Below, piece after piece: positions 57,985 to 64,000 of a DNA stretch of 64,000 nucleotides (its first letter is position 1; each line of letters opens with the position of its first letter). Origin of the DNA: Allantophomopsis cytisporea (taxonomy: Eukaryota > Ascomycota > Leotiomycetes > Phacidiales > Phacidiaceae). The notes under the pieces were generated by a model. It was not told the origin of the DNA. It worked only from the letters and a program-made list of their open reading frames with translations, and made no database searches. The stretch lies in NCBI GenBank assembly GCA_024752435.1, contig CP103036.1:1240001-1304000 (forward strand), given 5' to 3'. A program made the translations under genes and the position numbers.

Positions 57985-58936
57985 TACAGCCAGAAACGAA
58001 ATAAAGTCGGCGATAAATACTAGATAATATATCAAAATGATCTAAAGTAGCTTAAATTAATCAAATCATATCTGTGATATTTCATTATGGAAGTGAAGAT
58101 ACAGAAGCCCATCAAATTATATGAAGTTCTTGTGCCCGTAACTATCTTCATAAAAATATAGTGCAAGGGTTGAAGGCTGATGGGGCGAAGAATAAGCAGG
58201 CATCGTAGGGCTGACTGACATATAAGAATGAATACTCTGTATCTTCCCAATTCATCCCTTCAGTTGACAGCATCATTATTTTACTACAAAAATTCTGCTT
58301 CATACATGATAGAGCGGTGTCATCGCTGCCACACTCGTGTTTGTGCTGGCTCGCACTAATACAGAAAAAAAATTGAAATGAAATGAAAGCATCTAAAACA
58401 TATCTTGTTGAGTTTTTTTCGCGATTCTCGTTGCTTCTAATTAGGCCTGGAAGTATTTTGATTATATCATAGACTATTTCGACCCCACCAAACATATGAG
58501 CGAATCAGATACATTGTAACACAAGGTAATCTTGGGTAGTGCTGAAGTCATGGTATGATCAAGTTCTCTGAGTTGATAGGATCTAGGTGATAGATATTAG
58601 CGTCATGTTTAAATCTGTGATTTACTGATGATATAATATTTAGGACTCTTACCCAAGTGACCTGGTGGATTTACAAAACACCTAAATATGAAACTTTTGT
58701 GATGAAATTTGTAATATATCAAATAAATTTCATCCTTCTCCCTCCTCACGCTTTGATAGTGCTCACCAATATGTTTCTCTTTACAGCGTTGCATGAAGAG
58801 ATGCCCGGATACATATATATGTCAAGACGCCAGTGAGATTGAAGATACGTATATTATTTTCCCTCGAAATCTTCTCGTTAATCTACATGAAAAGTTCTAA
58901 AGCTTCGGTTTTTTGCCTTATAACGTTGTCTCCATA

Positions 58937-58940
<4 letters not shown>

Positions 58941-58972
<32 letters not shown>
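58941..58972. repeat. (TA)16 microsatellite
   Basis: Sixteen uninterrupted TA dinucleotides, directly visible. Confidence 0.95.
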
Positions 58973-58975
<3 letters not shown>

Positions 58976-60088
58976 GAGTCGCTCAAGTGATTCTGCTCTT
59001 CTGAATTATTCAGAATTTCTTGGTGATTCACATCGTCTGAGTAGTTTGAGTCTTCGGGAGTTATCGTATTGTCTGCGGGTTTTCTAATTCACTTTAAATT
59101 TGGTCGCTAATAAATTGTATTACATAGAATGCTGGCAAGCACTGGGCCCGGCTGCCTGTTTATAAGAAATCCTGCAGTATGGCGCATAATACTGTCAGCT
59201 CGCCCAACACGCGTACAGTATCAGCGAGAACCAGAGTACGGGAGCTTGAAGATTATTCTATCAAACAAGCCTATGCCACCGGAGAAGATACGTAGCTCAT
59301 GGTGTACAGAAGAAACATACAATTGCTTTGGTGCTATTTTCAAGTGTCAAGCGAAAAGTAACAGTGAGTGAACTATAGTATGAGGGTAAAGATATAGATA
59401 GACGAGAAGAAACCATATATCAATATTTCGTTGAATGCATCAAACACATTGAGATGCACTCAATGTCCAGACCTAGAATGATTATAAACTCCGAATTTTC
59501 AAGGGTCACACAGTAGTATAAATCTGACAATGATATTCCGAGAGTCTTTTAGATACTGTTCAGCTTCATTCGGCAGCATGATGGCTGTCACGATTTCGCA
59601 AAATAATCCAACAACTCCTAATCATGCTACACCTTACAATCATTTTAGTATCAACGCTGTCATGAAGTTTAAGTTGCAAGTGCCTTTGTTGAGAAGATGA
59701 ATTCCTTCAGCAGAGAATATATCTGTAAGGAAGTCTTTTTAGGATTAGTATCGAGTTCCTGGGCTTTTGAACCGGATGAAATTGATAATGCATCGTGATG
59801 GCACTCAATGATGTCGACTCCGCTTGGAGATGGAGAACCAAGCGATAATTGATCTGTTCAGCTCTTGGATAAACAAGAACCTTTCGAGAGACTAAAATTG
59901 ATCAGAGAAGGTTATGGATTTATACGACTTTCCTCCACCTTTCTTCCATGGTGTGTACTTATTTGTTCTTGTTCAGGTTCGTAGAGTCCAATATTATAAT
60001 GACTTTATGAAAGCTCTATTTTCCATGTCAATACGAACCCATCAACATAATATATAAAAAATACCAAAATAATGACCTTGATTAAGCA

Positions 60089-60325
60089 ATGTGTTCTGAC
60101 GGTGTGTCACCCATTATTGCTGACAAACAGATTTGCGTACTGGCATATCTTCAAGCCAGGATTGAAGAAGCAATAAGGCTCTGTGAGCGGGTTGTGTCAT
60201 GCGAATGTGATGCTCTTGAAAAACTTTTCATTTCCAAAGGAATTAACATAAGTGTCGGTGTTCGAGAACAGCTAACTAACGACGTCTTCGGAGCAAATGC
60301 TAGGATATTCAGAATGGAGCGTTAG
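60089..60325 (+). other. Orphan 78-codon ORF, possible exon
   Basis: ATG to TAG. The segment after an AAACAG acceptor-like site near 60130 reads as an amphipathic helical protein (AYLQARIEEAIRLCERVVSC, then EKLFISKGINISVGV). It could be the last exon of a decayed gene, but no upstream partner exon was identified and no family is recognised. Confidence 0.25.
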
Positions 60326-63300
60326 CTAGAACCGGGTCAAAGATATGGATTGCGTGTACAAGTTTGTCTTCAACTAGAGTCTTACGAGGTTTGTTGGGTA
60401 CAGCTTATTTGATAGATAGTTATGTACAGGGGGTTTCTTATAACGCGTCAAGAGATCTGATGAACGGACTCTGATCTTACGTTGAGATATTCAAACACTG
60501 GGACACCACTAAAGATGACCCATAGCCGCCTAGGAGAGCAAACACTATGGGTTTTTCACCCCAAAAATAATGTTGCTGTATATTAAGTTTCGAGATGATA
60601 GAGAATGATAGGCTTCTTGTTGGCGATTGGTGGAAATGTCATATTAATAGATATCTCCTATTAAGCATACAATATACAAATACAGCTGTAAGAGACTCAA
60701 GATGCAAAAGATGGTGAGACAAAATGAGTTATCAACCCATAAACTTTATGCGTAAGTGACGTATTCATACTGAAGTGGAAGGATATGAGGCTTTCCGAAA
60801 AAGTTAGGGAGACGGATAATATGAACCTTCACATAAGGCATCTCTACTTGCGCTAACTGCGCAGGCCAGGAAATCTGGATGGTTTACGGAAGATAAGACA
60901 TTTCTGAAGCCGACCCCACAATCTGCGATAGTAAGGTTTTTATATGTTATGCCTTAAGGATGCCGACAGTTGTGATGATAATGAGAATCACAATAGACTT
61001 TGAGATGCGCGACAATAAACTTGAGGCTCACAGTCTATGCGATAATCGACGTTGCATTGCAACCGTCCCACAGATATGTACATGCAGTGCTGCCCATGTT
61101 TGAACCACGTGCCAAAGACTTTGTTAAGACTTCGAACATGCCGTTGGAATGCACTGGTGAGCTAACTCATCCTTTACTTCCAGAAACATTGTCACCAACT
61201 GTCGATCACTGCGCTCTGGCCTTGCGGAGATTACCTTCTCGTTCCACGCACCCGCTTTGTAAACTTGCTTGGGACATTCGAAAGTTGCCAAGTTATCGTG
61301 GATAAAGCATAGTCGCGTTCCTTCGTATGTGCGTACGACTGCAACACACTCGTACCATGTTACGACTCGGCAACCTTAATCGTTTATATGAATCTGCCAG
61401 ATCAGAGTGTATGGCTCATAGTGGTTGACGAGGCTCACGAAAGATGACATGGTATCTGAGACTTTCGAACGCAAAAGGCGAGGGAGACTCTGGAGACGAA
61501 TTGTGAGCCACACTCAAACTCGACAGCGGCTTCGCATTGAGGTGTTCCCCATGGCTCAGGCACTTCATTTCATTTGATCTCATCTTCTCGTCCAATCAGA
61601 CAGTACGGAGGGGAGACTGTACGGTATTTGAAATAAACTTAGTGGGGTCATACTTTGCTACAGATTGTTGACCTTGCACAATGTTACAACGTTACAAGGA
61701 TATCTCTACAACTATGACCTACTTACCGAGGTCAAAACAGATGTGTAAGGTATCTTTCTTCATCCGCGACAAGCGGTATTAAAAGAACAAATACTATTGA
61801 TACGGTGAGTCGCTCCGAGAATGGATTGAGGCTATTTGGTGACATTCTGAAATAGATCTGGGCAGTAGTGCCAGATTCTTGAGTAATTATCATAACTGCC
61901 AGGCTACACTGAGGGTCATGTGTACCAGGTTTCAAAGTACCGAGGCTCCTGCAGCAGACCTGCCACCAAACGAAGTTTCGTGTATTAGGTTTACAAGAAC
62001 ATCGATCCAACAGACTTTTGTTCTGTTGGTTTCTACGAAGGAAATTGATGTTGGTGTTGGTATTACAGTAATGGTCAGGCCATTGAAGAGAGAAATTTTG
62101 ATGTTGGTTGAGGAGGTCAAAGAGGCATGCTAATGTCCAAGCTTCGGAACCTCCACTCGTACTACACATCTGACGGTTGGCAAGGGCCGAGGTTCTTATT
62201 TCAGCTTCACTACATAATCCAGTGGGAGTGGGTGGATATGGCATTGACCTCAAAAACGTTTAGCACAGATCCAAAGACTGGATAGAGCGGTCCAAGCCTC
62301 AATTACCAATCGGGATTATATGCCAATTGACAGAGAACGGCTGGACAATCGCGAAACACAAAGTAAGCTTTATGGAAGACAGGTCCCCTTGATGGATGCT
62401 GCAGGCCCCTTTGGTAAAGGGTAGATCGCTTGGGGCGGAGTTCTTTCAACGACACCAAATTTAAACTACGTTCCACGCGTGGCAAGGTAACAATCAACTG
62501 ATCACCTGCTTAGTATGCACCCAACGCTGCTATGTACATACATACATTGACTCTTGAGATATGGCAAGGGGTATCTCATAAGAAACTGTAGGGGTCCTTG
62601 CTCTACGGAGCTTTAAGGGTGGTTCATGTCGTGCTAGCTCGGATGGCTGCTCATACTCTTTCGCTTGTACCTGACAGCGACACAATGGTCGCGGCTCCTA
62701 CTCAAATTAGGTATGGCGGCCGCTGTCGACTACCTTGTAAATGTTAGTTGGGCCCTATCAACGGCTCTCTGCCCTAGGCTCCCGAGGACGCCACAAGCCA
62801 AGTCTCATTACAGATAAACAGGTTAGGGATATCGTGCGGAGAAGCAACCATGGATACTATAGAGAGGGCCAGGAAATGCATGCCATTGCCATCTATGGAT
62901 CTGATCTTCACCTCTTTCAGTGTTTCTCCGTGACTATTATCGGTACCTTGAAGAGGTGTTGGATGTTAATACGTTTATTCAGCCAAAGAAATGATTTCCG
63001 GGACAACAATGCAGCTATCCACTATCAAAACTCCATACCTGATAATCATGCACTTACCAAAGTTGATCAGGACAACTACCTTTCCATGCGAGTAGTACCG
63101 GCGTGCGCCAACTTTTGTCACACTTAGTAAGTTCCCAGAACCTAGACATTCCAAAGTTGCATGGCCTTAATCTTTGGATGGAGAAATATTAGACAAGCTT
63201 TCTATTCCTGAGATCTGTGCAATCTGGAAGGAATATCCAGAGAGACTGGCAGTCTCAATATTTCGGACAGCACCTTGCTCGCCGAATTCATAAGGAAGTT

Positions 63301-63329
63301 GACTTTCAACCATGCCTGTTGCCATTCTC

Positions 63330-63337
63330 TATATAAG
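63330..63337 (+). promoter_or_regulatory. Candidate TATA box for the GMC oxidoreductase
   Basis: TATATAAG about 95 nt upstream of the start codon at 63431, a plausible distance in a fungal promoter with a short 5' UTR. Confidence 0.4.
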
Positions 63338-63430
63338 TCCTTGAGTTTCTCCATCATCTTGCTCAAGCCACTCTCGCTCTTTATTCCAACTATATACACC
63401 AAAGTCTCCTCTTGGAGCTCACTTGAAAAT

Positions 63431-64000
63431 ATGCTCGGACTACCTGCTCTTGCTGGTCTTACTGTCTCTACCGTTTTAACCATTACTGGATCTGCATCCG
63501 CTCTGTAGGTTACCTATTCTCATATCTATTTTCTGCACGAATAATACTAACATCTACATTTTCAAGTCCCTCAGAGAACTTCAAGCGTGACAACACAACT
63601 ACCGTGCTCCCAGACTTTGAATACATTGTTGTTGGGTCCGGCGCCGGTGGCGGACCTCTTGCTGCTCGTCTTGCCATTGCAGGAAAGAACGTGCTCTTGA
63701 TCGAGGCTGGTGATGATCAAGGCACCACTGTTTATGAAGAGCTTCCAGCTTTCTTCGCCCCAGCAAGTGAATACATTCCCATGTCGTGGGATTTTTACGT
63801 CAGACATTACTCCGACGAAACTCGGGATCAGGCGAACACCAAGGCTACCTATCAGTTGACTAACGGAAGCACATACATTGGCATTGACCCACCATCAGAC
63901 GCTAAGTTCCTGGGCATCTGGTATCCACGCACAGGTACTTTGGGAGGCTGTGGTGCCCATAATGCTATGATCACAGTTTACCCCCACGAATCTGATTGGG
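63431..64000 (+). CDS. Secreted GMC oxidoreductase (N-terminal part, cut by window end)
   Basis: Exon 1 is 63431-63504, and exon 2 starts at 63567 and runs off the window. The 62-nt intron has a TACTAAC branch site near 63545. The start encodes a signal peptide (LPALAGLTVSTVLTITGSAS). The FAD-binding Rossmann motif VVGSGAGGGPLAARLA begins about 20 residues after the signal peptide, then LLIEAGDD ends the second strand, and GTLGGCGAHNAMITVYP is the GMC signature 1 region. GMC flavoenzymes oxidise alcohols, sugars or aryl alcohols and pass electrons to oxygen or quinones; the substrate is not assignable from this fragment. The C-terminal active-site His pair lies outside the window. ATG 63431 is chosen over an upstream in-frame ORF extension because it starts the signal peptide. 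Confidence 0.9.

Larger units (their letters stand above)
57985..63430. other. Gene-poor region
   Basis: About 5.4 kb with only short or unsupported ORFs. ORFs at 59129-59371, 60089-60325, 61000-61305, 61732-62253 (minus strand) and 62741-63127 have no recognisable domain. The 60089 one looks most protein-like (helical, Cys-containing) but is isolated. An (AT)n microsatellite is present. The right end holds the GMC oxidoreductase promoter. Confidence 0.5.

Noticed and set aside
61732..62253. 173-codon minus-strand ORF in the gene-poor region
   Set aside because: Composition is not protein-like, opposite-strand ORFs overlap it, and no domain or splice signal supports it.

Overview
The window is nuclear DNA of a filamentous ascomycete (Pezizomycotina). 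The evidence is many short spliced introns of about 45-100 nt with GTAAGT/GTATGT donors and CTAAC-like branch points, together with a Ppo-type fatty acid oxygenase, a Fung_rhodopsin (SAT4-like) membrane protein and a secreted GMC oxidoreductase. The overall gene set looks Leotiomycete/Helotiales-like, but that placement is an inference from family resemblance, not a search result. No tRNA, rRNA, CRISPR array or intact transposon was found.

Layout. 0.2-10.2 kb: a tetraspan-like membrane protein of unknown function (+), then the mismatch-repair MutL homologue PMS1 (-) and the ER GPI inositol-deacylase BST1 (-). 10.2-14.7 kb: a long gene-free stretch packed with microsatellites. 14.7-20.5 kb: a nodulin-like MFS transporter (-), divergent from a SERINC/TMS1 membrane protein (+), then a secreted, probably GPI-anchored Ser/Thr-rich protein (+). 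20.5-23.9 kb: gene-poor, with one possible gene remnant. 23.9-29.1 kb: a membrane-anchored two-module amidohydrolase (+), convergent with an intron-free leucine-rich-repeat protein kinase of bacterial architecture (-), a strong candidate for horizontal transfer. 29.8-30.4 kb: a broken RNase H-like (Gfd2/YDR514C-type) pseudogene. 32.0-35.0 kb: an alpha/beta hydrolase (+) convergent with a rhodopsin-domain membrane protein (-). 35-39 kb: AT-rich and gene-poor, with a possible LTR-element scar and an unresolved multi-frame ORF block. 39.0-42.4 kb: psi-factor producing oxygenase (-), with almost 4 kb of gene-free DNA upstream.

46.2-55.4 kb is a tight housekeeping block with alternating convergent and divergent genes: SDHC (complex II), TAF6, thymidylate kinase CDC8, GTP cyclohydrolase I, TAF11 and an S9 prolyl-oligopeptidase-type peptidase. 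TAF6 and TAF11 are both TFIID histone-fold subunits. 56.2-58.0 kb holds a cytochrome P450 pseudogene with three early nonsense codons, all of the C-to-T/G-to-A type expected from repeat-induced point mutation. 58-63.4 kb is gene-poor. The window ends inside a secreted GMC oxidoreductase.

The accessory half (about 19-39 kb and 56-64 kb) holds the unusual material: the bacterial-type kinase, two decayed genes with transition-type stop codons, secreted and oxidative enzymes and orphan ORFs. No clear multi-gene novel system such as a biosynthetic cluster was recognised. The LRR kinase is the most distinctive single gene.
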